64,000 nucleotides of DNA from Anthracocystis setariae (GCA_928724745.1 CAKMXJ010000010.1:744001-808000), one strand, 5' to 3'; numbered from the stretch's first letter, positions 1 to 11,274 are shown. Notes: a model not told the origin generated them from the sequence alone. Numbers and translations: made by a program.

Positions 1-228
1 CGACGGGACTGCATCGTCTTGTTGGACGAGATCAATGCTAGTCTGGATAGGCAGACCGATGAGCTGCTGCAACAAGTGATCGCAAACGAGTTCAAAGGAC
101 AGACGGTGATCGCTGTGATGCACAAAGTGGATGTTGCACATGTGGGAGATTGGAGCAAGACCGTCAAAATGGAGAATGGCGAGATCATCGCCATCAGCAC
201 TGCCTCGCAGAACACGGCCGGACAGTAG
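1..228 (+). CDS. ABC transporter, C-terminal fragment (ABCC/MRP-like), 5' end outside window
   Basis: The frame is open from base 1 and stops at 226-228 (TAG). The 75 residues hold the end of a nucleotide-binding domain: a hydrophobic strand running into a Walker-B-like segment (CIVLLDEINASLD, with the usual D-E), the D-loop, then an H-loop histidine in VIAVMHKVD, followed by the final strand ending near MENGEII. This order and the short tail are typical of the second NBD of full-length fungal ABCC transporters, which pump conjugates and drugs across the plasma or vacuolar membrane using ATP. Substrate cannot be judged from this piece. The H-loop context (MHK instead of the commoner AHR) and DEIN instead of DEAT are mild deviations. 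The gene is cut by the window edge, not truncated biologically as far as can be seen. Confidence 0.8.
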   Translation, partial: RRDCIVLLDEINASLDRQTDELLQQVIANEFKGQTVIAVMHKVDVAHVGDWSKTVKMENGEIIAISTASQNTAGQ

Positions 229-375
229 CATACTTGTTGCTTCCTAACGATTCTTGTTCTCGTTCTGGTTCCTAACCATGTTCGACGCTCCCTACCTCGG
301 ACGACAGCACATGATCATTCTGCGCACATGTGAGCACCATCCGCAAACACTCATTCTCGCAGCGCTTAAGTCACG

Positions 376-2586
376 ATGGACGAGGCATCGCAAACAGGCT
401 TGAAGCGCAAACGTCTGGCTCACGCATGTAGATTGTGTAGAGCTCGGAAAGTGCGATGTGACAACCGACTTCCTGCTTGCAGCAATTGTGCTCGGTCCGG
501 CATCGAATGCGTCACCGATGATCCTCGCAGGCCACATGTTGTAAGCGTCGAACGAATCAGAGCATCCAGTGTCGGCCCAGTGGCCAAGGCTCTCAACCAC
601 GAAGACAGGCCGAGCTCTGATCATGGTGGAATTTCTGCAGGCCTTTCTGGTCCTGTTCAGCCATCATCCCCAACGACGTTACCGCACATGCGTTCCTCTC
701 AGCAACAGGATGCTGATCTCGACCATTCTGGGCCATTCTCACCCTGGGCAGACCCGGCTTGGATGCGAAACGCACTCGGCAGCGCCTCGGCGAGCATCAT
801 CTCGGACTCACAAGCGCAGAACCGCTTCAAGTATGTTGGTTCTTCCAACTGGCAAGTCTTTTCCCATTGGATCGATCTTTTGCTGGCCAAACAGCGTCCC
901 AGCCGCGCAAAGTCGCGCACGCACAGTCCCGAGAATTGCCATCACGGAGCACTTTGACCACGGTCGCATCCACTCGGAGGAACATCAACTTGCGCTTCGA
1001 CCCGTTCTGCCTGGTCTGAGCAACACACGTCACTTTGATGCTGTGCTCGATGACTTTTTCCAGCACGCCAATGCTGTCATTCCCATCTTTGACGAGGAGG
1101 TGCTGCGCCGCGATACGGTTCGGTTTATCCAGAACCACCGTCTCGATGACCCCTCTGTGATGCAGCTGGACGAGCTCACGCCGTACAAAGTGCCTATGCT
1201 TGCTACCATCTACCTGGTCACTGCGTTGGGTCTGCTCGATGGTGGTGCACAACATCGGAACGAATCGAAAAGTTACCTGGCGGCTGCAAACTCGATGTAC
1301 GGTCACGTCGTTGGCGTCCCCTACCTCTCTTCGGTCCAGGCGATGCTGCTGCTTCACCTCACGTTGCGCGCGTGTAGCAAGGATGGTGCGGCGTGGCAGA
1401 GTCTGGGTTACAGCGATTCGGATCGCGTACTCGATTGGGCTCCGCTTCACTCGGCAGCGTTGGAGAAGACCAAGGAGCGGATTTGGTGGTGCTGCTACAC
1501 ACTGGATCGCATCGCAACGCTCGATTCAGGTCGGCCGTCGATGATCAGCAAAGTCGATGTCCAACTCGCCTTTCCTCGCCTCGTCAAACATGCCCCGCCG
1601 CCGGTCGCAGCCGCAGCAGGACTATCCTCGTCGTCGTCAACCTCTCCCTCCACGGTGAATGGCGAAGATGCGGGGAGAGAGCCTGGGCTTTCGGATGCAA
1701 CCTTCAAAGAACGTTGGCTGGCGTGTTTGGTGTTTGGTGTCGCTGTGTCGGTTGAAAGCAGAGATTCACAATGGGTTGTATACCTCGCGCAATTCACTCG
1801 GTTAGTGAAGCGGAGCTGTTCAGCATGATTGCGCGATTGGATCAGAAGCTGCTGGACTGGAGTTCGTTGTGCGTGGTGAATCTGCAGCTCGCCGCGATGA
1901 GTAGCGAAGAGGCGCTGCGGGGCGGGTGCAAGTGGCGCGACTTGCTGACACTCCACCTCACTTTACCGTGATCAATCTGCACCGCGCATCGGTCATGCTC
2001 GATACGCGGCTCTACCGTCACCGCGTTGCTGACAGTCTGAAACGACGCGGCAAGGAGAGCAGCCTCAATCAGTACCGCTTGCTGCATCGATGCACCGCGC
2101 GGATGATCTCGGGCACCATCGCGCTCTTGGCAGTCTACGTGCTAGCGATCTGCATCTTTAAGCATCCCAAGGAGTGGAACGTCGCATCCGATCTAGCCCT
2201 GATCGATAGCATCGCTAAAACCGTAGCGCAAGATTATCGAAACGACGCAATGCCGTCTGGATTTACTGCGATCTTCGGTACGGTGCAACAGTTGGCGATC
2301 AAGTGCGTAAGGCAGATAGGCAGACCACGCCCAACTCAACCTAGAACCGCTGTGGAAGTCTCTAGGCTTCGGCCAAGTCGTTCCTACGATACCAGACCAA
2401 ACCCAAAATCCAACCAAACACACACCACCACAACAGCGACAATCCAAAGCTTTCTGGACTTTGATCCAACCGGACGATGTGTTATGTTGGCTTTTAGGCT
2501 TGCCAGATTTTCTCACCCCTGGTGCAGTTGTGGATGGAGAAGATGCTGCCGAATTCAACCCACACGTCGTCGTCATCGAGGAATAA
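376..2586 (+). pseudogene. Zn2Cys6 fungal transcription factor, frame-broken (decayed activator)
   Basis: The reading starts at ATG 376. Residues ~17-45 form a Gal4-type cluster (HACRLCRARKVRCDNRLPAC, then CARSGIEC; CX2CX6CX6CX2CX6C). The fungal-specific regulatory domain follows, with its hallmark KERIWWCCYTLDRIATLDSG at ~1470-1530. The protein can only be followed by changing frame: frame 1 to ~890, frame 2 to ~1740, frame 3 (LKAEIHNGLYTSRNSL) to ~1800, frame 1 to ~1930, frame 3 to ~2310, and frame 1 to a natural-looking end at TAA 2584-2586. No GT-AG intron explains the shifts. At least five small indels therefore separate it from a working gene, while neighbouring genes are intact, which argues against general sequencing error. 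It lies next to a sugar permease and a maltase, the arrangement of yeast MAL loci, so it may be the remnant of their activator. That role is inference. Confidence 0.75.
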
Positions 2587-2866
2587 AATCTGCCATCAGT
2601 CCAGACACCAACAACAACAAGCAGAGAGATATGTGTATCGAATCGTCAAGTAAGACATTTCCCGTTTCGTGAGCAAGAAAGTGAAGTTTGTTTTTAGGTA
2701 TACATGGCCCCCCGCCCTTTCCACTTTGGTACAAAAAAAGGGCGGGGAGGAAAAGAAAAGGATCAAAAAAAAAGGTGCAGAAAAAAAAAAAAACTCCGCC
2801 CAATTCGAGTGTGTTTTCTTTTATGAAATGCGGGGATATCGTAGCCTTTTAGCAAACAAGCCTTTT

Positions 2867-4585
2867 TTAGGACTCGTACTTGTAAGCCAGACCAGTGGTG
2901 TTGGCAACGACACCTTCAGCCTTGTCAGTGGAAGACTTTTCATCGTCGACCGAGGCGGTACCGTGGGCAGCCTGGGAGTGGGAGGCAAACATGTCGACCT
3001 GGGTGGTGGCAAACTTGCGAGCGGAAACCTTCTGCTCGAAGAGGATGTCGAGCGCACCGTAAGAGCGGTCCTTGGTCTCGGGCAGACGGAAGTAGGTCCA
3101 AACGATGCAGATAAGCCCAGTACCGGCCCAGAAGAAGCCTGCCTTAGCGCCCCAGTTCCACTCGGTCGAGTTGAGCATGCGTGGCGAAAGGATGTTGGCA
3201 ATGATACCACCGACGTTGTAAAGGTTACGAGCGAGCACGATAGTCTTGGCACGCAGACGCGTCGACGAGATTTCGGCAACGAGACAGTAGCAGACGGGGC
3301 CGACGGTAAGATCGTAGATGAAGGTGAAGATGAGGAGCATCGAACCGATGGCCCACGAGACACCGGTGTTGTCGGCCTTGAACGCGAGACCACCAACGGT
3401 GATCATGAGACAGAAGAGAGCGATCTGACCGTACAGGTAGAGAGCGCGACGACCGACCTTGCGCAGAAGGAACCACGAGCTGAGCGTACCGACGAGACCC
3501 ATAGCGAACTGACCGATGGTGAGGTTGAAAGCCTGGTCGGTGGGCAGACCGGCCTTGGTGTAGAAGTAGGACGAGAGACCCATGAGAGGACCACCGCAGA
3601 AGACCTGGATAAGCCAAACGACGCAAGCGATCTCGGTACGACGACGGTCGGTGCGCTTGAGGCAGTCCCAGTAGGATCCACCCTCGGCGGCGGCCTTTTC
3701 GAGCTCGTTGGTGTGGATCATCATCTGAACGGTCTGGTCAGCCTCGTGCTCGGAGTAAACCTGACCCTTGGCACCGAGACGGCGAAGCGAGTGCTTGGCA
3801 TCCTCGAGACGACCCTTGCGAACGAGCCACCAGGGCGACTCGGGAGCAAAGTAGCAGCCGATAGCGATGGGGACGGGCCAGATCCACTGAATGGCGTAAG
3901 GGATCTTGTAAGCCCAGTGGTCGGTCATGTTGACGGTAGCACGGAGGATACCGGCGGCGATGAGCTGACCAACGACCCAGCATCCGTTGACCCAGGTGGT
4001 GAGGAAGGGACGAAGGGCGACCGGGGTGACTTCGGCGGCGTACGAGGTGGTGAGGGTCTGGAAGACACCCCAGGGAAGACCCTGAAGGATCTGACCGATG
4101 AGGAGGGTGGTGAGGTTCTGGGAGAAGAAGGGGATGAAGATGAAGGCGGTCATGGCGGCGAGGGCGACCAGGATGGTCTTGCGGTAACCGAAGCGCTCGG
4201 AGGCGATACCGGTGAACTGGAGGCCAATGATGGAACCGACCTGAGAACCGTTGGTGAGACCGGATTGCCAAGTGGCAGGGATCTCGCAGGTGCCATCGGG
4301 TTTGCATGAGCCGTACTTGCGAGCGAAGGCGGGCTGAGCGAAAAAGTTACCGAGTAGCATGGTGTCGTAACCCTCCATGACGACGGCGAGCGAGAGGATG
4401 ACGGAGAAGAGGATGGCGTTGGGGTAGGTCTTGATGGCCTGACGAACGCTCATGGTTTCCTGAGCGTTGGTGGCCTCGGCGGCATCGTGGACGAGGGCAT
4501 CGTAGTCCTCGACCTTGGAAGCGATGGCGGCAGCCTGCTTGGAGTCGATACGGGCGACATCTTGTCCCTGAGAAAGGAGAACCAT
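2867..4585 (-). CDS. MFS sugar porter, probable maltose/alpha-glucoside:H+ symporter
   Basis: This is 572 aa with ATG at 4585-4583 (context ACCATGG-like on the minus strand) and TAA at 2869-2867. About 12 hydrophobic segments surround a long central loop. Family marks are visible in order: VVMEGYDTMLLGNFFAQPAF in TM1, ERFGYRKT after TM2 (the G-R-[KR] loop), PESPWWLVRKGR after TM6, RKVGRRALYLYG after TM8, and PETKDRSYGALDILFE after TM12. TM1 and the PESPWWL loop resemble fungal alpha-glucoside permeases (MAL31/AGT1 group) more than hexose transporters. It should import maltose-type sugars with protons at the plasma membrane, which fits the cytosolic maltase diverging from it across 4586-7558. 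Exact substrate is uncertain. Codon use is strongly biased to C-ending codons, as in highly expressed genes. Confidence 0.85.
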   Translation of the reverse strand: MVLLSQGQDVARIDSKQAAAIASKVEDYDALVHDAAEATNAQETMSVRQAIKTYPNAILFSVILSLAVVMEGYDTMLLGNFFAQPAFARKYGSCKPDGTCEIPATWQSGLTNGSQVGSIIGLQFTGIASERFGYRKTILVALAAMTAFIFIPFFSQNLTTLLIGQILQGLPWGVFQTLTTSYAAEVTPVALRPFLTTWVNGCWVVGQLIAAGILRATVNMTDHWAYKIPYAIQWIWPVPIAIGCYFAPESPWWLVRKGRLEDAKHSLRRLGAKGQVYSEHEADQTVQMMIHTNELEKAAAEGGSYWDCLKRTDRRRTEIACVVWLIQVFCGGPLMGLSSYFYTKAGLPTDQAFNLTIGQFAMGLVGTLSSWFLLRKVGRRALYLYGQIALFCLMITVGGLAFKADNTGVSWAIGSMLLIFTFIYDLTVGPVCYCLVAEISSTRLRAKTIVLARNLYNVGGIIANILSPRMLNSTEWNWGAKAGFFWAGTGLICIVWTYFRLPETKDRSYGALDILFEQKVSARKFATTQVDMFASHSQAAHGTASVDDEKSSTDKAEGVVANTTGLAYKYES

Positions 4586-6155
4586 GTTGTTGATGATGAT
4601 GATGATGAACTGCCTCTACCGGAAAGGGGGTGATAGGTAGCGAGGTAGGTAGGTAGGTAGGATAAGGAGGGGAGGAGACGAGGTAGGATCGGATGGATGA
4701 TGAGATGATGGGGAGTGAGTTGGAGAATTGGGGGGGGTGGTAATATAGAGAATGGAGGGTTTGGTGGAGTAAGCTGCAAGAAAGTTGCGTCAAGGAGCGC
4801 GTGGGTGGACGGATGTTCCTGACATGAAGCGAGGCGAGGAGGGTCAAAGTGGCTAGAGGAGGGATGGACCGAGCAAGCGGCGAGTGCGGAGAAACTTGTG
4901 AAGGAGGAGATACAGAGGGAGAGGTGAGACGAGTCAACAGTGGTAGTGAAACTGGAGAGGGAGAAAGCGGGGATTGGGTGTGGGGAGGATGGAGAGAGAG
5001 GAATGGCCATGTGATGCTGCTGGTAGGACAATAGCAAGCAAGCAAGGTAGCAAGGTAGCAAGCGATCGTGCAAGTGGCAATGGATGGGGAAAAGTTGCAA
5101 GACGGGGTTTCGAAAGCTGTCAATGGGCGGGGGAGTCGACTAGAAGAGTACAGTACAGTACAGTACAGTAAGACGAGTGAGGGGTTGGCATGAATCTGGG
5201 GCGCCAGATGGAGAGAAAGAGTCGGAGGAGGAGGAGGAGGAGGAGGATGGTCCGAGATTGCTCCTTTGTGGGAGCGAGCGAGCGAGGCGCCATGGTAAGG
5301 ATAGGATGACAATAAACCATCGGACAGAGTTCGGTCGAAACGAGGATTGTAACTCCGCGCCATGGAGCGCAGTTGTCCGAGAAGCATGCAGTTGCAGTTG
5401 CCTTTGCCTTTGCCGTTGCCGTTGCCGTTGCCGGACGATGCCGTGTACTGTAAAACTCGGGATGGTACAACGCCAACACCAATGAATGTGGCGCTACCGT
5501 ATTGCTGTCATTATTATTATCATCATTTGCTAGGGTTGTGCTGCCAATTCATACAGTGGATGCTGCGCTGTTTGACCAAAAAAGGCTCTTTTGGCTGTTG
5601 TAAAAGTCTGGACTCGCTCGCCCAATTCCAATCCAATTCCAATTCCAATCCAATCCATGCATTATTATTGGAGTAAAATGGGCAAAATTCGAATTATTGT
5701 CAACCCAACGATTCCCATAAACTGAAACTCTGAGCGCACAGCAAGAAAAGCAGACTGTGGCGTACAGTTCAATTCTGTCAATTTGGGCAGAAAAATCGAC
5801 CCTTTTTTTTTTGCCCCGCAGTCTGCGCAATTTCTTTTTGGCTCTTTTTGCTCGTTGCTGCCGATCTGCTTCGCTTGCATTCAACTCTGTGTTTTATTTT
5901 CGGTTGCGCAATTCAGCCAACTGCGATTGTGTAGTACAGTAATTGTACTCTACCCCATAGTATTCTGCACCTCGGCACTTGGTTCGATCATGTGAGCTTT
6001 CACTTTTTTTTTTTTTTTTTTTTTTTTTTTTGGTCGTTTCACTAATTATAACTTGGCAGAAACATTCGAACCCCGTCCTCGCCAAACAGCCAACATATCC
6101 GTCATCACGCGAGTCCCTTTTGATCGACCATCTTTGCAACCATCCCTACGGCACA

Positions 6156-6187
<32 letters not shown>

Positions 6188-7558
6188 CCTCTCCCTCTCC
6201 CTCTTTGAGAGAGAGAGAGAGAGAGAGTCTGCCTCTCTCGGCCTCGCTTCTGCTTCCCCGCAATTTCAATTTCAATGTACCCATGCCATTCGCCATGTGG
6301 CCCTTCTGCTTTCCTTCTGCCCCGGTGCATCTTCGGCCAAACTGAGTCCACTCCTAAACTCTCCATGTAAGCGTTTGGCTCTCCTCGCCCCTTGGTTTCG
6401 ACCCTTTGTGCTGATGCATCCACGCTGTCTAGCACTCGATTGCTCAAAAGGTGGGCGGGCGCCAGCGGCAAAGCTTCGGACGAATTGTTCAATCGGGCCA
6501 ACAGCCGCGGGTTCGAATCATCGGGCAAAACAAATCGGACGGCGAATGGATTCTGTACCACCACCATCATCATCATCATCGTCGTCGTCGTCGTCGTGGT
6601 CCATTCTCGGCTCAACATCGCTTCTCCCCTGGTTGTACCACCGAGCGGATTTACAACTCCAATTCCGCTCTCCTCCGTCAGCCCATCATATGTGATGGTA
6701 CCAGATCGCCCTTGACTCGGACCAATCTCGGTCCACCATCGCCCCTTCCATGCTCGTAATCTGCCATGCCCCCGGCCGACCTCATCCGCACTTTTCCCTC
6801 TCTCCCTCCCTCCCTCCCTCTCTCTTGGTTGCTACCTTGATCAATCCCTCTCTCCCTCGCCTCGCCTTGCCCTCCCGCTTTGCCTTTCGGTGTTTCTTGC
6901 CCTGACCAAAAATCCTCCGTTAACCGCTCTTTCCTCGGCCAAACAATTTCGCCGCTTGCCGCCCATCCTTGCACCAACTCTCTTAGCCCACTCCCACTCC
7001 CACTCCAATTGCTCCGGCACATCCTTTCGTCCGTCAGGGTCCTTGCAATACCAATAGCTCGGCACTCCGGTTAACAAGTTTGCGCCGAGCCCTGTACTGT
7101 ATTCTACTGTACCACCGGAGCAACGTGTACCGCCACAATCCAGTCGCTCCAGTTGCCACTTTCTTTCCTGCGCCCGGTCCAATTCATCCTTGCAAGCCTG
7201 ACTTGACTTACCCCACACACCGCCCATAACCCCCTCTCTGCTTTGAATCTCGCCGCGGTTTCGCCAACCAGGCCACTTTTGGATTTGCCTTTGGCTTGCC
7301 CGTCAACCTTGTTGATCCTGTCCGGCGATCTTTTTCTGTCCCTTGTTCACCTTTGGTCGCCACCACTGTTGCCGAGGTCGCCGCACAGTCCTTCCGCCTC
7401 TCTCTCTCACTTGGTCCGGTGAATCTCTTTTGCTCAGCTTTACCCTCCTCGTCCCCTTCGCTTCCCCTTTAAGAACCCGATCCTCTCTTTGAACCCTCCC
7501 CTGTACTTCACATCTTGTCATTCCACCTACTCGTCACTCGTTGCAATCACAATCAACG
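4586..7558. promoter_or_regulatory. 3-kb divergent promoter between permease and maltase, rich in simple repeats
   Basis: No convincing coding sequence. The stretch separates two divergent, functionally matched genes and so should hold their shared control region. It contains many low-complexity blocks: GGTA repeats near 4640-4665, a TACAG repeat near 5148-5170, GGA repeats near 5224-5250, GCCGTT-type repeats near 5395-5433, poly-T at 6003-6031, a CT/GA inverted block (separate entry) and CAT/GTC triplets near 6562-6596. From ~6770 to 7558 it is pyrimidine-rich (CT/CCCT), as in long 5' leaders of smut genes. No clear TATA box was found near either start codon. Confidence 0.6.
6155..6227. repeat. 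(CT)n followed by (GA)n, self-complementary microsatellite
   Basis: About 45 bases of CT/CCCT repeats run directly into ~22 bases of GA repeats (TTTGAGAGAGAG). The two halves are reverse complements, so the block can fold as a long hairpin or extrude as a cruciform or H-DNA. It lies about mid-way in the permease/maltase intergenic region. Confidence 0.85.
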
Positions 7559-9322
7559 ATGCCTTCCAACGAGTCTCTGGTCGCCTCCAGCTCGCGAACG
7601 TTCTGGTTCCGCGATGCTATCGTCTATCAAATCTGGCCCGCCTCCTTCCGTGACAGCAACGACGATGGTATGGGTGATATCCAAGGTATCATCCAGAGCC
7701 TCGACTACATCAAGTCCCTCGGCGTAAACACCATCTGGCTCTCTCCCATGTACGATTCTCCTCAAGTCGATATGGGTTACGACATCTCGGATTACGAGTC
7801 CGTCTACCCTCCTTACGGCACCGTCGCCGATATGGATGAACTCATCAAGCAGTGTCATGCTCGCGGTATCAAGCTCATCCTTGATCTCGTCATCAACCAT
7901 ACCTCGGACCAGCACGCCTGGTTCAAGGAATCGCGCAAGTCCAAGGACAATCCCAAGCGCGACTGGTACATTTGGCGTCCTGCCAAATACGATGCCCAAG
8001 GCAACCGTCATCCTCCCAACAACTGGCGTTCCAACTTTAACCAGCCCGCTTGGACTTGGGACGAGCACACACAGGAGTACTACCTCCATCTCTTCTGCCC
8101 CGAGCAGCCCGATACCAACTGGACCAACCAAGATTGTCGCAACGCCATCTACAAGTCGGCCATGGAATTCTGGCTGGAAAAGGGTGTCAACGGTTTCCGT
8201 GTCGACACTGTCAACATGTACTCCAAGCCTATGGACTTTCCCGATGCACCCATCACCGACCCTGGTGCCGAAACTCAACCGGCTGGCATGCTCTACTGCA
8301 ACGGTCCCATGATGCACACTTACCTTAAAGAGATGGGCGAGATTCTCGAGAGGTACGACGCCATGACCGTGGGTGAGCTTCCCAACACACCCAAGACCGC
8401 CGATGTGATCCGCTACGTGTCTGCAGCCGAAAACGAGCTGAGCGAAGTGTTCCAGTTCGACATTGTCGACCTTGGTCGTAACAAGGTCGACCATATGCAA
8501 CTCGATGGATTCAAGCTGCCCGAGATGAAGCGAGTCATTGAAAAATGGCAGCGTTTCACCGAGGGCAACGATGCTTGGACTACAGTGTTCATCGAGAACC
8601 ACGATGTTGCTCGTTCCATTTCGCGCTATGCTAGTGACAAGCCGGAACACATCAACGCTTCGGGCAAGTTGTTGGCGCTCATGAACATGACCCTCACCGG
8701 TACCGTGTATGTCTACCAGGGTGAGGAGATTGGCATGGTCAACGTTCCCGCCACTTGGAGTGCTGACGAGTATCTTGATGTCAACTCGATCAACTACCTT
8801 GCGGCTGTCAAGGATCGTAGCAACAACGATCCAGTTGCCATGGCCAAGGCTTTGCAAAACATTAACAAGCTCGGCCGCGACAATGCGCGAACGCCCGTTC
8901 AATGGTCTTGTGCGCCCAACGGAGGTTTCTCCAAGACGCCCACCACGAAGCCATGGATGCGCACCAACGACAACTACGACACCATCAACGTGGAAGCGCA
9001 GGATAAGGATCCTAACTCGGTGCTCAACTTTTACCGCAACGTGATTGGCGTTCGCAAGCAACGCGCTAGCCTCCTCGGTCGCGGTCAATTCCGCCTACTC
9101 GACCAAGACGATGAAAACCTGATCCAGTTTATCAAACTAGACACCACCACCAACGAAAAAGCCTTTGTCGTCCTCAACTTCACCAACAAAGACCAACCCT
9201 ACAACCTCCCTGCCGACCTGCAACCCACCGCCCAACTCATCCTAGACACCCAGCAACACGCCCAGCAGAAAGGCTTGCTCAAACCCTACCAAGGCCGTCT
9301 GTACGTCTCCTCCGCCAACTAA
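7559..9322 (+). CDS. Alpha-glucosidase (maltase), GH13 family
   Basis: This is 587 aa. The start is ATG 7559 (CAACGATGCC); the frame is open slightly upstream but only from a non-ATG codon. The (beta/alpha)8 amylase fold opens with FRDAIVYQIWPASFRDSNDDG. The conserved GH13 regions are present: region I DLVINHTSD, region II GFRVDTVNMYSK (nucleophile Asp ~216), region III VGELPNTP (acid/base Glu ~273) and region IV ENHDVARS (Asp ~349). These positions nearly coincide with those of yeast maltase/isomaltase, and the length matches. There is no signal peptide, so it should hydrolyse imported maltose or related alpha-glucosides in the cytosol. It diverges from the permease at 2867-4585. Val next to the region II nucleophile hints at maltose (alpha-1,4) rather than isomaltose preference, but this is not proven. 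Confidence 0.92.
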   Translation: MPSNESLVASSSRTFWFRDAIVYQIWPASFRDSNDDGMGDIQGIIQSLDYIKSLGVNTIWLSPMYDSPQVDMGYDISDYESVYPPYGTVADMDELIKQCHARGIKLILDLVINHTSDQHAWFKESRKSKDNPKRDWYIWRPAKYDAQGNRHPPNNWRSNFNQPAWTWDEHTQEYYLHLFCPEQPDTNWTNQDCRNAIYKSAMEFWLEKGVNGFRVDTVNMYSKPMDFPDAPITDPGAETQPAGMLYCNGPMMHTYLKEMGEILERYDAMTVGELPNTPKTADVIRYVSAAENELSEVFQFDIVDLGRNKVDHMQLDGFKLPEMKRVIEKWQRFTEGNDAWTTVFIENHDVARSISRYASDKPEHINASGKLLALMNMTLTGTVYVYQGEEIGMVNVPATWSADEYLDVNSINYLAAVKDRSNNDPVAMAKALQNINKLGRDNARTPVQWSCAPNGGFSKTPTTKPWMRTNDNYDTINVEAQDKDPNSVLNFYRNVIGVRKQRASLLGRGQFRLLDQDDENLIQFIKLDTTTNEKAFVVLNFTNKDQPYNLPADLQPTAQLILDTQQHAQQKGLLKPYQGRLYVSSAN

Positions 9323-9435
9323 AACCCAGTTGAGCCAGTAGTATACACACACCGCATTTATTTTTTGTCTGCTCGATCCCGAGTTGAATGTGATTACGTT
9401 CCCTGTTTACTTTGCAATCTCTGAAAAGCGTAGAT

Positions 9436-10963
9436 CTACACCAGTTCCATGTACCTCTCCATCTCCCAATTGGTGACGGTCTGGTTAAAAAGCTGCACTT
9501 CATGCAGCCTAGTCCCGCCGAAGTGGTCGACCAGAGTATCGCCGAGCACTTTTCTCGCCAAACTATCCTGAGCCATAAACCGCTGCGTCGCCGCCTCGAG
9601 CGACGTCGCCAGATACACCAGATTCTGTTCCTTGACGCTGCGCGATGTGTCGAGCGGTGCAAATGGCAGCTCCAGCTTGTGTTCGATCCCATACAGCCCG
9701 AGCGCAAACACAGCCGCAAAGGCATACTGTGCGTTCAAGTCGGCGCCGGGCACTCGGACTTCAAAGCGCGTCCCATAATCCGGCACATCGGGTGGTCCCA
9801 GAATTCGCACCGATGCAAGTCGAGAGTCGTACCCAAACGAACAGATGTTGGGCGCCCAGTACGCCTCGCCCGTACTCAAGCGCTTGTAAGAATTGACAGT
9901 GGGACAAACCAGTGGCATGATATCCGGCAACCCCGTCATGATCCCCGCCAAAAAGTGCTCGGCTACCTTGGAGATATACTTGACATCCTCGTACTTGGCA
10001 TCCGCCCTCCCACCGGCGGCAATCTCATCCTTGGTCAAAGCAAACACGTTCCTCCCCGTCTTGGGATCGCGCAGCGAAACATGAATATGGCCCGAACACC
10101 CCGCCAGGTTCGCCCAGGGTTTGGCCATAAACGTCGGAACGATTCCATGCTTGATGCCAACCGACTTGGCGAGCAGCTTGTACAGCACCGCCATATCCGC
10201 CATGTTGGTCACCTCGGTGTACGCCAGCGCCGTTTCGTACACGCCTGGACCCGTTTCGGTATGGTGACCCTCAATGTCGATGCCAAACGCCTCGGCAGCA
10301 TCGAACAGCTCCAAAAAGTAGTCCTTGTTCAAGCTGGTGCGCAACATTGAATAGCCGTGATTGCCCGGCGTCAACGGCGTCAGATTGACAAAGTTCTTGT
10401 GTTGCAGACTCTGAGCCGTCTCGGCGAATTGGAAGTACTCGAATTCGGCACCGGCCATGCAAGCCAGACCGAGCTGCTGCTCCACCTTGGTCGTCACGGA
10501 TCGAAGCAGGTTCCTCGGGCAAACAGCAAGGGGCGTGCCATCCGCATTGAAAAAGCGGACGAGAAAGAAGGGCAGGTTGTCCTCCCAGGGGATTCGTCGA
10601 TACGTGTCGAGGTCGATCTTGGCGGAAAGATCGCGATAGCCATTGGCCTTGTTCGAGACGAGCAGCTCGGTGGGATACACTTGATCGTGCATGTCCCATC
10701 CAAAGATGACCGAGCAGAATCCAAAGTCGGACTCCGGCTTGGCTGCCGACAGGAACTTCTTCTTGGATACGTACTTGCCGCGGATGATACCGTCCACGTC
10801 CAGACCTGATATCAAGCCACCGAGTGGTAAGAGGAGGACGTTGTCAGTGATAAGCACATGCTGGCCCCGGTGATGGTCAAGTCATCTCACCTCCGAGCTT
10901 GACCTTGTTGTCATTTTTAAGAAGCTCCTCAAGGTCGTGGTACTTGATGGATTTCTTGGCCAT
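9436..10963 (-). CDS. Glutamine-synthetase-like gamma-glutamyl ligase (one intron)
   Basis: The gene has two exons on the minus strand: 10963-10891 (ATG at 10963) and 10805-9436, joined across an 85-nt intron (10890-10806, GTGAG...CAG). The splice yields ...KLGGLDVDGIIRGKYV and a 480-aa protein. The GS beta-grasp start (DGIIRGKYVSKKKF) and the catalytic domain are clear: GAEFEYF (metal-binding Glu), GHHTETGPGVYE, SGHIHVSL, and NSYKRL. It is the type I/III-like fold used by bacterial gamma-glutamylpolyamine and gamma-glutamylanilide synthetases and by fungal FluG-like proteins, not the ~360-aa housekeeping eukaryotic GS. It probably attaches glutamate to an amine using ATP. A 311-bp divergent promoter with an aldehyde dehydrogenase suggests a shared amine-catabolic pathway (inference). 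Confidence 0.85.
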
Positions 10964-11274
10964 GTTGCTCAAGGGTCGAAATGCTGAGCTGGTCGCTACA
11001 GCGTTGGAACAGGTGATGATGACGATGGTGGTGGTCGAGACTTGCGATAAGAGATTGTGCGGAACTACAGTAATGTTGTCGTGCCTTTTGGTGCCTTGCC
11101 TCCTGACCGCTGCTCTGTGTATCAGTCCAATTGGACTCCGCTGCAAAGATGGCCCAAGCACCGGGCACTTCATGCGCCACGTTTTTTTTTTGCCCAAAAA
11201 GTGCCGAAGTTTCTCCATTGCGGTCCTTTGTCCCCGAACTCCAACATTGCCACAACGCATCTCCCCTTGCCAAC
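10964..11274. promoter_or_regulatory. Bidirectional promoter between GS-like ligase and ALDH
   Basis: 311 bp between two divergent start codons (10963 minus, 11275 plus). It holds a T-run at 11180-11189. I see no clear TATA box or CGG-spaced operator here. The compact head-to-head layout suggests co-regulation. Confidence 0.5.

Noticed and set aside
376..2586. Introns as the explanation for frame changes in the first Zn2Cys6 gene
   Set aside because: Homology is continuous across the shifts with only a few bases available and no usable GT-AG pairs; small indels fit better.
2669..4309. 546-codon open frame opposite the sugar permease
   Set aside because: Shadow of a strongly codon-biased gene; Gly/Glu/Asp-rich with no motif, and it starts in a poly-A region.
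6500..6535. tRNA-like B box (GGTTCGAATC)
   Set aside because: The flanking bases do not form a T-stem and no acceptor or anticodon arms fit.
7553..9088. 511-codon open frame opposite the maltase
   Set aside because: Shadow frame of a biased gene; no recognisable domain.
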